Assembly: GCF_045348435.1 (NCBI RefSeq) | Contig: NZ_CP157484.1 | Location: 558,001-622,000 of the forward strand | Source of the DNA: Alsobacter sp045348435 | GTDB taxonomy: Bacteria > Pseudomonadota > Alphaproteobacteria > Rhizobiales > Beijerinckiaceae | Length of the DNA stretch: 64,000 nucleotides | Direction of reading: 5' to 3' | Shown: positions 1 through 9,852 of the stretch, piece by piece | Numbering within the stretch: position 1 is the first letter of the stretch | Layout of the letters: each line of letters starts with the position of its first letter | Translations under genes and position numbers: made by a program | The notes under the pieces: generated by a model | The model's database searches: none | What the model was told of the DNA's origin: nothing | The model's input: the letters and a program-made list of their open reading frames with translations, nothing else

Positions 1-2
1 GG

Positions 3-695
3 GCCGCCATGCTGCGCGCCCACCTGCTCCGCACCCTGGTGGTCGTGCTCACGGCGCTCTGCTTCTTCTACTCGCTCTCGGTGCTGTCGCTCGTCGAGGC
101 CGTGGTGTTCAGCTATCTCGCGCCCGTGTTCATGGCGCTGCTCGGGCGCGTCATGCTGGGCGAGAAGGTGGCCCCGGCCGTCGCGCTCGCCATCGCGGTC
201 TCCTTTGCGGGCGTGCTGGTGATCGCCGCCGGCAAGGGCCTAGGCGTCTCCACGCTGGGGCGGGACCTGTGGGGCGTGGCGGCGGCGCTCGCGGCGGCGC
301 TGTTCTATGCGCTCGCCATGGTGATGCTGCGGGCGCGCACCTCGAGCGACCATCTGGTCGGCATCGTCGCCCTGCAGAACCTCATCGCGATGGCCTATGT
401 GCTGCCTTTCTCGCTGGCGCTCGGCGACCCCGGCGCGCTGGTCGCGGCGCATTGGCCCTGGCTGCTGGCCGCGGGCTTCCTCGGCACGTTCGGGCATCTG
501 TGCTATGCGGGCGCGTTCAAGCGCGCGCCGGCCGCAAAGGTCGGCACGGTCGAATACACCAACTTCATCTGGGCCTCGGCGATCGGCTACATCGCCTTCC
601 GGGAGTTGCCCACCTGGTCGGCGGCCGCCGGCGCCGCGCTGATCGTGCTGGGCTCGCTGATCCTGTTCGTCAAGCGACGGCCCGCCCCGGCCTGA
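3..695 (+). CDS. DMT-superfamily (EamA) transporter, 5' end missing
   Basis: Inner-membrane drug/metabolite transporter of the EamA type, whose substrate cannot be told from sequence. The frame is open to the left edge of the window. The visible part (about 228 residues from the first ATG at position 9) has roughly seven hydrophobic helices and one complete EamA repeat at about residues 85-222, ending in a basic tail (VKRRPAP). Family members are about 290-300 residues with two EamA repeats, so roughly the first 70 residues lie outside the window and the ATG at 9 is probably internal. Its stop overlaps the 3' end of the convergent flippase gene by 26 bp. Family call is firm; substrate unknown. 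Confidence 0.82.
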   Translation, partial: AAMLRAHLLRTLVVVLTALCFFYSLSVLSLVEAVVFSYLAPVFMALLGRVMLGEKVAPAVALAIAVSFAGVLVIAAGKGLGVSTLGRDLWGVAAALAAALFYALAMVMLRARTSSDHLVGIVALQNLIAMAYVLPFSLALGDPGALVAAHWPWLLAAGFLGTFGHLCYAGAFKRAPAAKVGTVEYTNFIWASAIGYIAFRELPTWSAAAGAALIVLGSLILFVKRRPAPA

Positions 696-2163
696 CGGCG
701 ATCCGCCGGATAGCCCGCAGCAGGCGGCGGCTGCCGCCGGCGTCGAAGGCCAGCAGGACGGCGCCGTACACCGCCGCGCCCAGGCCCGCCATGGCGGCCA
801 GGTCGAGCCCGGGCGAAAGGCGTCCCTTCGCCGCCCCGATGGCCAGCGCCATCGCGAGCGTCGCGACCGCGATGCCCAGGACCTCGCCGCCGCGGGGAAA
901 CATGCGCCGGCTCGTCCGCAACGCCATCGTCAGCAGCAGGCCGCATCCCGCCGCCATGCCGGCGCTGAAGGCGACCGCATAGCCGAGCGTCCCCAAGGGC
1001 CGGGACAGCGCGGCCCCGGCCGCGAGATTGACGGCCAGCGACACGGCCGCCGGGACCACCAGCGGCAGCGTGCGCCCCGAGATCTGGAACACCGGCGTGA
1101 GCGCGAACGCCATCGCGCCCCAGCAGGCGAGGCCGGGCGCGAGCGCCAGGCTCAGCGTCGCGAAGGGTCCGCGGAAGGACGGCGGCGCGAACACCGCCTC
1201 GAATTCCGGCAACAGGACGGCGTAGCCCACCAGCAGCGGCGCGAGCACGGCGAGGATCAGGGCCATGTTGCGCGCCGCCTGCCGCTCCGCCCGGCGCAAT
1301 CCGCGCGTGGCGTGCGCCTGCACGGCGCGCTGGAGCAGCAGCAGGTCCAGCGCCGTCCCGGAAAACGCCACCACCCTGACGCTGATGTCGTAGGCGAGCG
1401 CGAACTGGCCCGCCTCCGCCGATCCGAACTGGGCCGCGATGGCGGCGCGGTTGGCGAAGGCCTGCAGCATGGCGACCGTGCCGGCGGCGACCAGCGGCAG
1501 GCCGTAGCGGGCGTAGCTGCGGGCCAGCGCATGATCGGGTCTCCCCGCCGGCGCATCGGGATCGCGCAGCCGGGCGGCCCCGAACGTCGCCGCGCCGGCA
1601 AGGGCGGCCACTCCGGCCGCGAGGGTCCAGCCCGCATCGCCGGTGGCGGCCGCCGTGGTTCCGACCACCGCCAGCGCCAGCGCGTTGCGCAAGACGACCA
1701 GCAGGGCGTACTCGCCCGTCCGCCACAGCGCCCGCGCCAGCGCGCCGAAATAGTCGAGCGTCGTCCCCAGCAGGGCCAGCAGCACGGCGAGGCCGGCCAA
1801 CACCCCGCCTGTCCACGCCCCGGCGAGGCCCGCCGCGCCGCACAGGCCAGCCCCCGCCGCCGCGACGGCGCCGACGCACAGGAGCAGGCGGTCCAGGGTG
1901 GCCCTGACGTCGGGGGTATCGGTCCGCGCCCGATCGGAGTAAAAGCGGGTCGCCGCGTGCCGGATCCAGTCCAGCGCGGGGATCGTGACGGTCGCCGCGC
2001 CCGCGATGGCGACGGCGTAGACCCCGAACGCCTCCGGGCCCAGCAATCGGGCCACGAGGAGGCCGAGGGCGAAGTTCGCCACGGCGTTGAGAACAAAACT
2101 GGCGATCACCGCCATGGCGCCAAAGTCCGGTCGGCTCCGCGCGACGCGCGCGTTTCGGGCCAC
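670..2163 (-). CDS. Oligosaccharide flippase / polysaccharide biosynthesis membrane protein
   Basis: Predicted Wzx/MATE-like flippase of the polysaccharide biosynthesis family, which moves lipid-linked sugars across the inner membrane. The 497-residue product is almost entirely hydrophobic helices (about 12-14). Its N-terminus carries the family hallmark LLVARLLGPEAFGVYA, the pattern of the first helices of O-antigen flippases. The GTG start at 2163 is one option; an in-frame ATG at 2115, just before MAVIASF, is equally good because neither has a convincing ribosome site. It is convergent with the transporter and divergent from groES. No other surface-sugar genes adjoin it; the glycosyltransferase clusters at 16 kb and 50 kb are distant. 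Confidence 0.8.
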   Translation of the reverse strand: MARNARVARSRPDFGAMAVIASFVLNAVANFALGLLVARLLGPEAFGVYAVAIAGAATVTIPALDWIRHAATRFYSDRARTDTPDVRATLDRLLLCVGAVAAAGAGLCGAAGLAGAWTGGVLAGLAVLLALLGTTLDYFGALARALWRTGEYALLVVLRNALALAVVGTTAAATGDAGWTLAAGVAALAGAATFGAARLRDPDAPAGRPDHALARSYARYGLPLVAAGTVAMLQAFANRAAIAAQFGSAEAGQFALAYDISVRVVAFSGTALDLLLLQRAVQAHATRGLRRAERQAARNMALILAVLAPLLVGYAVLLPEFEAVFAPPSFRGPFATLSLALAPGLACWGAMAFALTPVFQISGRTLPLVVPAAVSLAVNLAAGAALSRPLGTLGYAVAFSAGMAAGCGLLLTMALRTSRRMFPRGGEVLGIAVATLAMALAIGAAKGRLSPGLDLAAMAGLGAAVYGAVLLAFDAGGSRRLLRAIRRIAVRPGRAVA

Positions 2164-2232
2164 CCTAGTCCGCCGCGGTTAACCAATGGGCTGCGCCGGA
2201 CCGCAGCTGCGACGTTCTCGCTTCGGTTCGTC

Positions 2233-2260
2233 TTGACAGGTTCGCCTGGGCCTCTTATCT
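2233..2260 (+). promoter_or_regulatory. Sigma70-type promoter of groESL
   Basis: A perfect -35 TTGACA (2233-2238) is followed after 16 bp by TTATCT (2255-2260). It lies just upstream of the CIRCE operator and about 100 bp before the groES start, as expected for an HrcA-repressed vegetative promoter. Transcription should begin close to the left arm of CIRCE. Confidence 0.75.
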
Positions 2261-2274
2261 CCACAACGGCCCGG

Positions 2275-2301
2275 TTGGCACTCCTCCTGTGAGAGTGCTA
2301 A
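2275..2301 (+). promoter_or_regulatory. CIRCE operator (HrcA binding site)
   Basis: Inverted repeat TTGGCACTC (2275-2283), nine-base spacer, GAGTGCTAA (2293-2301). It matches the CIRCE consensus TTAGCACTC-N9-GAGTGCTAA with a single change in the left arm. CIRCE is the binding site of the heat-shock repressor HrcA, so groESL should be derepressed when HrcA is inactive. The position between promoter and groES is standard. The hrcA gene is not in the window. Confidence 0.95.
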
Positions 2302-2361
2302 CAGGCCTCCCATTTCGTGCCAGCTTCAGCGCCCCGTGCGCGTCGCCGAGAGGATATCACC

Positions 2362-2649
2362 ATGAAGTTCCGTCCCCTGCACGACCGCGTCGTCGTCCGC
2401 CGCCTCGAGTCGGAGGAGAAGACCAAGGGCGGCATCATCATTCCCGACTCCGCCAAGGAGAAGCCCCAGGAGGGCGAGATCGTGGCGGCTGGTCCCGGCG
2501 CCCGTGACGAGAGCGGCAAGCTCGTCGCCCTCGACGTGAAGGCCGGCGACCGCGTGCTGTTCGGCAAGTGGTCCGGCACCGAGGTCAAGATCGACGGTCA
2601 GGACCTCCTGATCATGAAGGAGTCCGACATCATGGGCGTCGTCGCCTGA
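2362..2649 (+). CDS. groES: Co-chaperonin GroES
   Basis: 10-kDa heptameric lid of the GroEL chaperonin, cytosolic. The 95-residue product is full length for the family, begins MKFRPLHDRVVVRR and contains the mobile-loop region with GGIIIPDSAKEKP at about 24-36, which contacts GroEL. The ATG at 2362 was chosen because it gives the canonical N-terminus; a longer frame from 2317 only adds a non-conserved leader that starts close behind the CIRCE element. It is the first gene of the CIRCE-controlled groES-groEL operon, with 53 bp to groEL. Confidence 0.97.
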   Translation: MKFRPLHDRVVVRRLESEEKTKGGIIIPDSAKEKPQEGEIVAAGPGARDESGKLVALDVKAGDRVLFGKWSGTEVKIDGQDLLIMKESDIMGVVA

Positions 2650-2702
2650 TCGGACTGCCTCTACCCGCCCTTTCCTGAATCCCATTCAAGGAGCATGACG
2701 TC

Positions 2703-4340
<1,638 letters not shown>

Positions 4341-4376
4341 GTCGTCCATCCGCTCGGTTCTCCGAGACCAGAAACG

Positions 4377-4405
4377 AAAAGGGCGTCCGAAAGGGCGCCC
4401 TTTTT
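4377..4405 (+). terminator. Rho-independent terminator of groESL
   Basis: The stem AAAAGGGCG (4377-4385) pairs with CGCCCTTTT (4396-4404) around a ten-base loop and runs into a T tract. It begins 37 bp after the groEL stop and separates groESL from the convergent HAD gene. Confidence 0.9.
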
Positions 4406-4447
4406 GCGTTGCGAGCCGTGAACCGCCGAACCCGGCGAACCGGCGGC

Positions 4448-5326
4448 CTACCAGACGAGCTTGTCGATGGCCGCAGTCGGCCGCACGGGCGCGCTGGAGA
4501 GCAGCTTCGCCAGCCCCTCCTCGTGCAGCGGCCGGTCGGCGATGCCCAGCTCGTGCGTGTGGATTCCGCGCGCCACGAACAGCGAGGCGCAGCCGATGAG
4601 ATGCGCGCCGGCCACGTCCGTGCGCAGCGCGTCGCCGATGGCCAGGACGCGGCTCTCCGGCGTCCGCTCGCGCCGCAGCGACGCCGCGACGCCCAGGGCC
4701 GCCTCGTAGATCGGGCCGTGCGGCTTGCCGGCGTAGACCGCCTCGCCGCCGAGCGCCTGGTAGGCGTCGGCCAGCGCGCCGGCGCAATAGACCAGCTCCC
4801 CGCCGCGCTCCACCACGAGGTCCGGGTTGGCGCACAGGAAGGTCATGCTGCGCGCGCGGGCCTCGGCCAGCATGCCGGCGTAGTGCTCCGGGGTCTCGTA
4901 CTCGTCGTGCAGCAGCCCGGTGCACACCAGCAGGGAGGCTTCTTCGAAGGCGACCCGCTTGGCCGCCAGCCCTTCGAACAGAGGCTCGTCACGGTCCGGG
5001 CCCAGCCAGACATACGGCTCGTCGGCGCGCTCCTCCAGCATCGCCCGCGTCACGTCGCCGGAGGTCACCGCCCCGTCCCACGCCCAGCGCGGCACGCCGA
5101 GCTGGTCCAGATGCGGCACGACCGAGATGGCCGGCCGCGGCGCGTTGGAGACCAGCACCACCGTGCCGCCGCCCTGGCGGAACCGCCGCAGCGCGTCGGC
5201 GGCGCCCGGATGGGCGGTCAGCCCGTCATGCAGCACTCCCCAGATGTCGCACAGGATCACGTCGAACTGGTCGATCCAGTCGCGGACGCCGGTCAGGATG
5301 GGGGTCGAGCGGGTCGATAGGGTCAT
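4448..5326 (-). CDS. HAD-superfamily class IIA hydrolase (TIGR01459-like)
   Basis: Predicted phosphatase of the haloacid dehalogenase superfamily, subclass IIA (NagD/PGP type); substrate unknown. The N-terminal motif DVILCDIWGVLHDG (about residues 24-37) has the nucleophile Asp, but the second catalytic Asp of the usual DxD is Trp, as is characteristic of the TIGR01459 branch. Motif II is LVSNAPRP, and GDALRTDVAGA near residue 230 supplies the acidic motif IV. Length 292 is normal. It is monocistronic as far as seen, convergent with groEL, and has a promoter/palindrome region upstream. Physiological role not recognised. Confidence 0.82.
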   Translation of the reverse strand: MTLSTRSTPILTGVRDWIDQFDVILCDIWGVLHDGLTAHPGAADALRRFRQGGGTVVLVSNAPRPAISVVPHLDQLGVPRWAWDGAVTSGDVTRAMLEERADEPYVWLGPDRDEPLFEGLAAKRVAFEEASLLVCTGLLHDEYETPEHYAGMLAEARARSMTFLCANPDLVVERGGELVYCAGALADAYQALGGEAVYAGKPHGPIYEAALGVAASLRRERTPESRVLAIGDALRTDVAGAHLIGCASLFVARGIHTHELGIADRPLHEEGLAKLLSSAPVRPTAAIDKLVW

Positions 5327-5391
5327 GGATCACCGGCTGGCGCCGCCTGGCGCAGCGCATCCGGGGACGGACGGGCGGGCGGGCGATTGCG

Positions 5392-5443
5392 TGACGCCGA
5401 TCGCGTCAGGTCGGCGGCTATAGGGCGGGCGGGCCCGAGTCAA
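5392..5443 (-). promoter_or_regulatory. Putative promoter and operator-like palindrome upstream of the HAD gene
   Basis: Reading leftward, TTGACT (5443-5438) and TATAGC (5422-5417) are separated by 15 bp. Immediately downstream lies a perfect inverted repeat, TGACGC-CGATC-GCGTCA (5392-5408), ending 65 bp before the HAD start. The -35/-10 spacing is short, so the promoter is tentative. The palindrome sits where a repressor would block transcription. Confidence 0.35.
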
Positions 5444-5459
5444 GGCGCGCCCCGGCGCC

Positions 5460-7232
5460 TCAAGCGCCGTTGGAGCGGGTCAGGAAGGCGCGCAGCGACT
5501 GGCGCATCTCGTCCACGTCGCTTGCGGCAGGGCGGGGCGGCGCCGCCGGGCTGGTCGGCGCCAGCGCGCCGTCGGCCCGCCGCGCCGGCGCGGCTGCGAT
5601 CGCGTTGCCGGCCGCCGGCGGCGCGGAGGGCGTGCGCGCCGCGGGAGCGCCCGGGGCGGCGGACGGCGTCGGCCCGAGCCTCGCGGCTGCCTGGGTCAGG
5701 GCGCGGTCCCCTGTCGCGAGCGGGGCGGGCGAGCCCGCCGGCGCGCGCGCCGGCCCGGAGGCCGCCGCCGCGATGCGCGCCCGCGCGGTCGTCGGCGGGG
5801 CCGGGGAGGCGGCGGGCGCAGGCGCGGCGGCCGGGGCCGGCTCGGGCGGCTGGCCGGCCAGCACCTCGGCGCGGACGGGCCGCGGCCCGCCGAAGAGCTC
5901 GCCCTTGCCGAGCGTCACGCCGAAATCGGCGAGCTCGGCCATGGTCGATTCCGCGTCGATGTCCTCGACGATCAGGGTCAGCCCATGGCGCGCCATGAGC
6001 CCGGCGAGGTCGGCCGGATGGATGTCCGTCGCGATCGAACCCTCGGCCGCCTCGATCAGCAGCCAGGCCGGCGCGCTCGCATAGCGGAAGCCGCGGTCGA
6101 ACAGCGCGCGGCTGTCGAGGCCGAAATGGTCGAGCCCGTGGGCCGCGAAGCGGAAACCGAGCGCCCGGATGGCGTCCAGACCCTCGCCGTCCAGCGCTCC
6201 GGGAGCCGGCATGTCGTGCACGCCCAACTGGAACAGGAGCCTGCCCACGAGGTCCGGCTCGGTCCACTTCAGCTCCTTCAGCGCGCGGTAGACCTGCGGG
6301 TCGACCAGCGCCTGCGGGCTCAGCGCGCACAGGATGGGCGCGTCGCGGTTCCGGCCCAGCAGGTGCCGGGCGATCTTGGCGATGGTGGCGAGAAGGAACG
6401 CGTCGAGCCGCCCGGCGAGCTCGCGCTGCTCGGCCTGGGTCAGCCCGAGGGCCGCCAGATCGGCGGCGGGCCGCCGCATCAGATCCATGACCTGCGGCGC
6501 GGCGACGGCGCGCCCATCGGCCAGCCGAACCCGCAGATGCGCCTCGTAGAGGCTCACCTTGCGGCTGGGCAGGGCCACGATGGGCTGCAGTTGCAGCTCG
6601 ACGCCGTCCTGCATGATGGCGCGGGCGACCAGGGCCGCATCCCCCGCCGACAGGCCGGCCGGCCGCTCCGGCTCGCGGGCGTCGGGCGTGGCGAAGGCGG
6701 GAGGGTCGGCCGGGGCCCATGCCGCAGGCTCCGGCGCCGGGGACGCGTCCGCCCAGGCGCTTGCTTGCGCCCGCTGCGAGGCTTCCGCCCGGACGGGGAC
6801 GGGGGCCTGCGGCCGGGGCGGGTCGGCCTTGGCGAACAGCTCGGCGTCGTGCATCGCCACCGTCTGGGCGAGGTCGCGCACCACCGATCCCACGAGGTCG
6901 AGCTCCGACGCCACGGCGTTCACCGTCTTGCGGCTGTACTCCACCATGGCGGTGTCGAGGACCGCCAGGCGGTCGCCCATGCCGGCGAACTCCTCGCGAA
7001 GCTGCGCCAGTTGCGCCTCCAGCGCTTCGACCTTGGCCCGGGCCTGCGCATCGAGCGCCCCGCCGCGCCGCCACTGCGCCGCCGCCATGAGGAGCGCCAC
7101 CGACGACGCCATCCCGGCCAGGGCCGCATAGGGCCACGCCACGCCCAGCCCCGCCCACGCCGTCACGGCGACCGCGAGCGAGACGGCCACGACAGCGCCG
7201 AAGATGGCGAGAGGTTCGAGCCTGTCCTTCAC
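5460..7232 (-). CDS. Membrane protein with degenerate EAL domain
   Basis: The 590-residue product has two N-terminal membrane helices (about 8-30 and 33-52), a coiled-coil segment (about 60-130), an Ala/Pro-rich linker, a domain of EAL fold (about 195-455) and a low-complexity Ala/Pro tail. EAL proteins hydrolyse cyclic di-GMP, but the catalytic set is largely gone here. EAL reads EAH (230-232), the metal-ligand Asn region reads CALS (302-305), DDFGTG reads LDHFGL, the catalytic Lys of KxD is absent (LLIEA, 391-395) and QGY reads GKG. It is probably a non-catalytic sensor, effector or scaffold. The GTG start at 7232 leaves a short N-terminus before helix 1. Monocistronic; function unknown. 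Confidence 0.75.
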   Translation of the reverse strand: MKDRLEPLAIFGAVVAVSLAVAVTAWAGLGVAWPYAALAGMASSVALLMAAAQWRRGGALDAQARAKVEALEAQLAQLREEFAGMGDRLAVLDTAMVEYSRKTVNAVASELDLVGSVVRDLAQTVAMHDAELFAKADPPRPQAPVPVRAEASQRAQASAWADASPAPEPAAWAPADPPAFATPDAREPERPAGLSAGDAALVARAIMQDGVELQLQPIVALPSRKVSLYEAHLRVRLADGRAVAAPQVMDLMRRPAADLAALGLTQAEQRELAGRLDAFLLATIAKIARHLLGRNRDAPILCALSPQALVDPQVYRALKELKWTEPDLVGRLLFQLGVHDMPAPGALDGEGLDAIRALGFRFAAHGLDHFGLDSRALFDRGFRYASAPAWLLIEAAEGSIATDIHPADLAGLMARHGLTLIVEDIDAESTMAELADFGVTLGKGELFGGPRPVRAEVLAGQPPEPAPAAAPAPAASPAPPTTARARIAAAASGPARAPAGSPAPLATGDRALTQAAARLGPTPSAAPGAPAARTPSAPPAAGNAIAAAPARRADGALAPTSPAAPPRPAASDVDEMRQSLRAFLTRSNGA

Positions 7233-7528
7233 GGGATGCGGGTCTTCACGTCTGGCTCGGCTTCATGTTTCGGTTCAACGGCCGCCGGCTTGGCGACGCG
7301 CAAGTCGCGCGAATCGCCCTGCGGCGCCCCGGCCGATCTTGCATGGCGGGAGAGTGTCGCATCGGGTCGCCTCGGGAAAGCCGTTTTCCCAGGGATAGCC
7401 GCGTCATGCCCGGCTTTTTTGAGGCTCCGGGCGCCCCCGCCGGGTCCGCCTCCTTGGCCGCGCGCCCTGGCGCGCCTATCTGGAGGGGATCCGCCGTGAC
7501 TGCGCGGCGATCGCATGAGGAGCCGAGA

Positions 7529-7747
7529 ATGAGCGAAGGCGCGCCCGAAGTCGTGCTGGCCGTGCAGGGGATGACCTGCGGCGGCTGCGCCAATGCGGTC
7601 ACCCGCGTGGTCAAGAAGATCGATCCCGGGGCCGAGGTGTCGGTCGACCTCGCCAATGCGCGCGTCAACGCCCGCACGAGCGCCGATGCGCACGGCCTCG
7701 CCGAGGCGATCACCAAGGCCGGCTACGAGGCCGTCCCGCTGGCGTGA
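7529..7747 (+). CDS. Heavy-metal-associated (CopZ-like) metallochaperone
   Basis: Small 72-residue cytosolic HMA-domain protein expected to bind and hand over Cu(I) or a similar soft metal. It has the metal site GMTCGGC (MxCxxC) at about residues 14-20 and the beta-alpha-beta-beta-alpha-beta pattern of the fold, ending AGYEAVPLA. The ATG at 7529 is preceded by GAGGAG six bases upstream. A longer frame open from 7265 adds only a non-conserved, compositionally odd leader. The 296-bp gap between the EAL-gene start and this ATG shows no other gene. No copper ATPase is adjacent, so its partner is elsewhere. Confidence 0.85.
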   Translation: MSEGAPEVVLAVQGMTCGGCANAVTRVVKKIDPGAEVSVDLANARVNARTSADAHGLAEAITKAGYEAVPLA

Positions 7748-7904
7748 CGGCCGGGAGCCTGCGGCTCGCACAATCTTCGAAAACGCTGCGGCGACGCGCC
7801 GCAGTTTCGCATCCGCCTCGCCTGCGGCTGCTTTCGCCCGGCTGGAGGCCCTGATACGGTTCCGTGCAGAATTCGGCATCTCGCCCGACCGTTCGGAGGC
7901 TCCG

Positions 7905-9254
7905 TTGTCACTCGCTCACGATCACCTGTCCGGCCGCGACGCCGCTCCGAACGACCTTGACGCCTTCTGGTTGCCCTTCACGGCCAACCGCTCCTTCAAG
8001 CAGAACCCGCGCATGATCGCGGGCGCGAAGGACATGCACTACATCACCCCCGAGGGCCGCAAGATCCTGGACGGCGTCGCCGGCCTGTGGTGCTGCAACG
8101 CCGGCCATGGCCGCCAGCCCATCGTGGAGGCCATCCAGAAGCAGGCGGCCGAGCTCGATTTCGCGCCCACCTTCCAGTTCGGTCACCCCAAGGCCTTCCA
8201 GCTCGCCTCGCGCATCGCCGCGCTGGCGCCGGCCGACCTCGACCACGTGTTCTTCGCCAATTCGGGCTCGGAAGCGGTCGACACCGCGCTCAAGATCGCG
8301 CTCGCCTACTGGAACGTGAAGGGCCAGGGCTCGCGCACCCGCCTGATCGGCCGCGAGCGCGGCTACCACGGCGTCGGCTTCGGCGGCATCTCGGTGGGCG
8401 GCATCGTCAACAACCGCAAGTTCTTCGGCTCGCTGCTGGCCGGCGTCGACCACCTGCCGCACACCTACAATCGCCAGGAACAGGCCTTCACCAAGGGCGA
8501 GCCCGAATGGGGCGCGCATCTGGCGGACGACCTGGAGCGCATCGTCACCCTGCACGACGCGTCCACCATCGCGGCCGTGATCGTGGAGCCGATGGCGGGC
8601 TCCACCGGCGTGCTGCCGCCGCCGAAGGGCTACCTGAAGCGCCTGCGCGAGATCTGCGACAAGCACGGCATCCTGCTGATCTTCGACGAGGTGATCTCGG
8701 GCTTCGGGCGCCTGGGCTGCGCCTTCGCGGCCGAGCGCTACGGCGTCGTGCCGGACATGATCACCTTCGCCAAGGCGGTGAATAGCGGCACCGTGCCGAT
8801 GGGCGGCGTGATCGCCCGCAAGGGCATCTACGACGCCTTCATGAACGGGCCCGACAACGCCATCGAGCTCTTCCACGGCTACACCTATTCGGGCCACCCG
8901 CTGGCGGCCGCCGCCGGCCTCGCCACGCTCGACCTTTATCGCGACGAGAACCTGTTCGAGCGCTCCAAGGCCATGGAGCCGAAGTGGATCGACGCGATCA
9001 TGACCCTGAAGGGCCTGCCCAACGTGCTCGACATCCGGGCCGTCGGCATGGTCGGCGCCATCGACCTCGCCTCGCGCCCCGATGCGGTCGGCAAGCGCGC
9101 CTTTGAGGCCATGGACCGGGCGTTCCGGGACCACGACCTGATGATCCGCATCACCGGCGAGACCATCGCGGTGACGCCGCCGCTGATCATCTCCGAGGAC
9201 CAGATCGGCGAACTCGTCGACAAGCTCGGCAAGGTGATCCGCGCCGTCGCGTAG
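7905..9254 (+). CDS. Omega-amino acid:pyruvate aminotransferase (class III)
   Basis: PLP-dependent class III transaminase of the beta-alanine/omega-amino acid:pyruvate group, moving an omega-amino group to pyruvate to give alanine. The 449-residue product shows LDAFWLPFTANRSFK near the start, the PLP phosphate pocket NSGSEAVDTA (about 120-129), FDEVISGFGRLG with cofactor-binding Asp262, and PLP Lys291 in TFAKAVNSG. The TTG at 7905 has GGAGG at 7895-7899 (5-bp spacing) and gives the normal family N-terminus. The frame stays open further left, but that would overlap the metallochaperone gene. BauA is the closest family pattern I recognise; the exact substrate is not certain. Confidence 0.88.
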   Translation: MSLAHDHLSGRDAAPNDLDAFWLPFTANRSFKQNPRMIAGAKDMHYITPEGRKILDGVAGLWCCNAGHGRQPIVEAIQKQAAELDFAPTFQFGHPKAFQLASRIAALAPADLDHVFFANSGSEAVDTALKIALAYWNVKGQGSRTRLIGRERGYHGVGFGGISVGGIVNNRKFFGSLLAGVDHLPHTYNRQEQAFTKGEPEWGAHLADDLERIVTLHDASTIAAVIVEPMAGSTGVLPPPKGYLKRLREICDKHGILLIFDEVISGFGRLGCAFAAERYGVVPDMITFAKAVNSGTVPMGGVIARKGIYDAFMNGPDNAIELFHGYTYSGHPLAAAAGLATLDLYRDENLFERSKAMEPKWIDAIMTLKGLPNVLDIRAVGMVGAIDLASRPDAVGKRAFEAMDRAFRDHDLMIRITGETIAVTPPLIISEDQIGELVDKLGKVIRAVA

Positions 9255-9256
9255 CG

Positions 9257-9434
9257 CCCCTCACCCCGTTCCGGGGCGAGGGGGCCGGCTGCGGCGCTTC
9301 CCACACACCTCGCCTTCGTCATCCCCGGCGCGCCGAAGGCGCGGGAAGGGGATCCAGAAAGGCCGGGCGAAGGGCGCCCTCGTCCCAACCCTCCTGGATC
9401 CCCTTCCCGGCGCTGCGCGCCGCCGGGGATAACG
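9257..9434. repeat. Intergenic palindromic repeat element, copy 1
   Basis: Begins with the small palindrome CCCCGTTCCGGGG and continues into a long inverted repeat. The left arm starts CGTCATCCCCGGCGCGCC at 9317; the right arm starts CTGGATCCCCTTCCCGG at 9394 and closes CGCCGCCGGGGAT. The arms are about 40 bp around a 36-bp centre, so the element can fold into one long hairpin. A second copy, nearly identical, lies at 9853-10021. This is the behaviour of a mobile, non-autonomous palindromic repeat as found in Hyphomicrobiales. Confidence 0.8.
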
Positions 9435-9852
9435 GTTGACAAGCGGATAAAATTCCTATAACCCTGTCCATGCTCCGGTCCACGGAGGGACGTCTGCAGC
9501 GTGACGGATGTGGATCGGGGGCGGCGGCCGTCGAAGCCGGGCTCACGACCCGGTCGAGGCGGCGGATGGAACCGAAGGTCCGACCAGCGAAGCGCGAAGG
9601 GGCTGAAAGCGCCCCGGGACCGGCTCTTCTATCCTTCAAACGCTGCGCGCGGAGCGGCGGGGCCTGGCGGCCTCCCGGCTTCCACTCTACCCACCCCACT
9701 CGCCGTGGGGTCTCCAGCGACGCCGCTCCGCGCCGCCCTCCACCTCCGGGCCGAAAGGCCGCGGAGATAAACGCGCGTGCCCTTCTCCCCGGCGCGGGGG
9801 GAACGCAGCCCGCAGCGCCGGATGAGGGGATACCCGCCACCCCTCACCCCCA
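9435..9852 (+). other. Intergenic stretch with promoter-like signal and hairpins, no recognised gene
   Basis: Between the two repeat copies I find no coding sequence with family resemblance; the frames that stay open have low-complexity Pro/Arg/Gly translations. At its left end a perfect TTGACA (9436-9441) and TATAAC (9457-9462) with a 15-bp spacer look like a promoter in an unusually AT-rich patch. Downstream are small stems: CCGGG (9537-9541) with CCCGG (9549-9553), and GGGGC (9599-9603) with GCCCC (9611-9615). A short non-coding transcript is possible but I recognise no RNA family. The right part (about 9700-9850) looks like further degraded repeat material. Confidence 0.3.

Noticed and set aside
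7265..7528. Longer N-terminus for the metallochaperone (frame open from 7265)
   Set aside because: The extension is non-conserved, lacks a signal-peptide pattern, and the downstream ATG has a good ribosome site.
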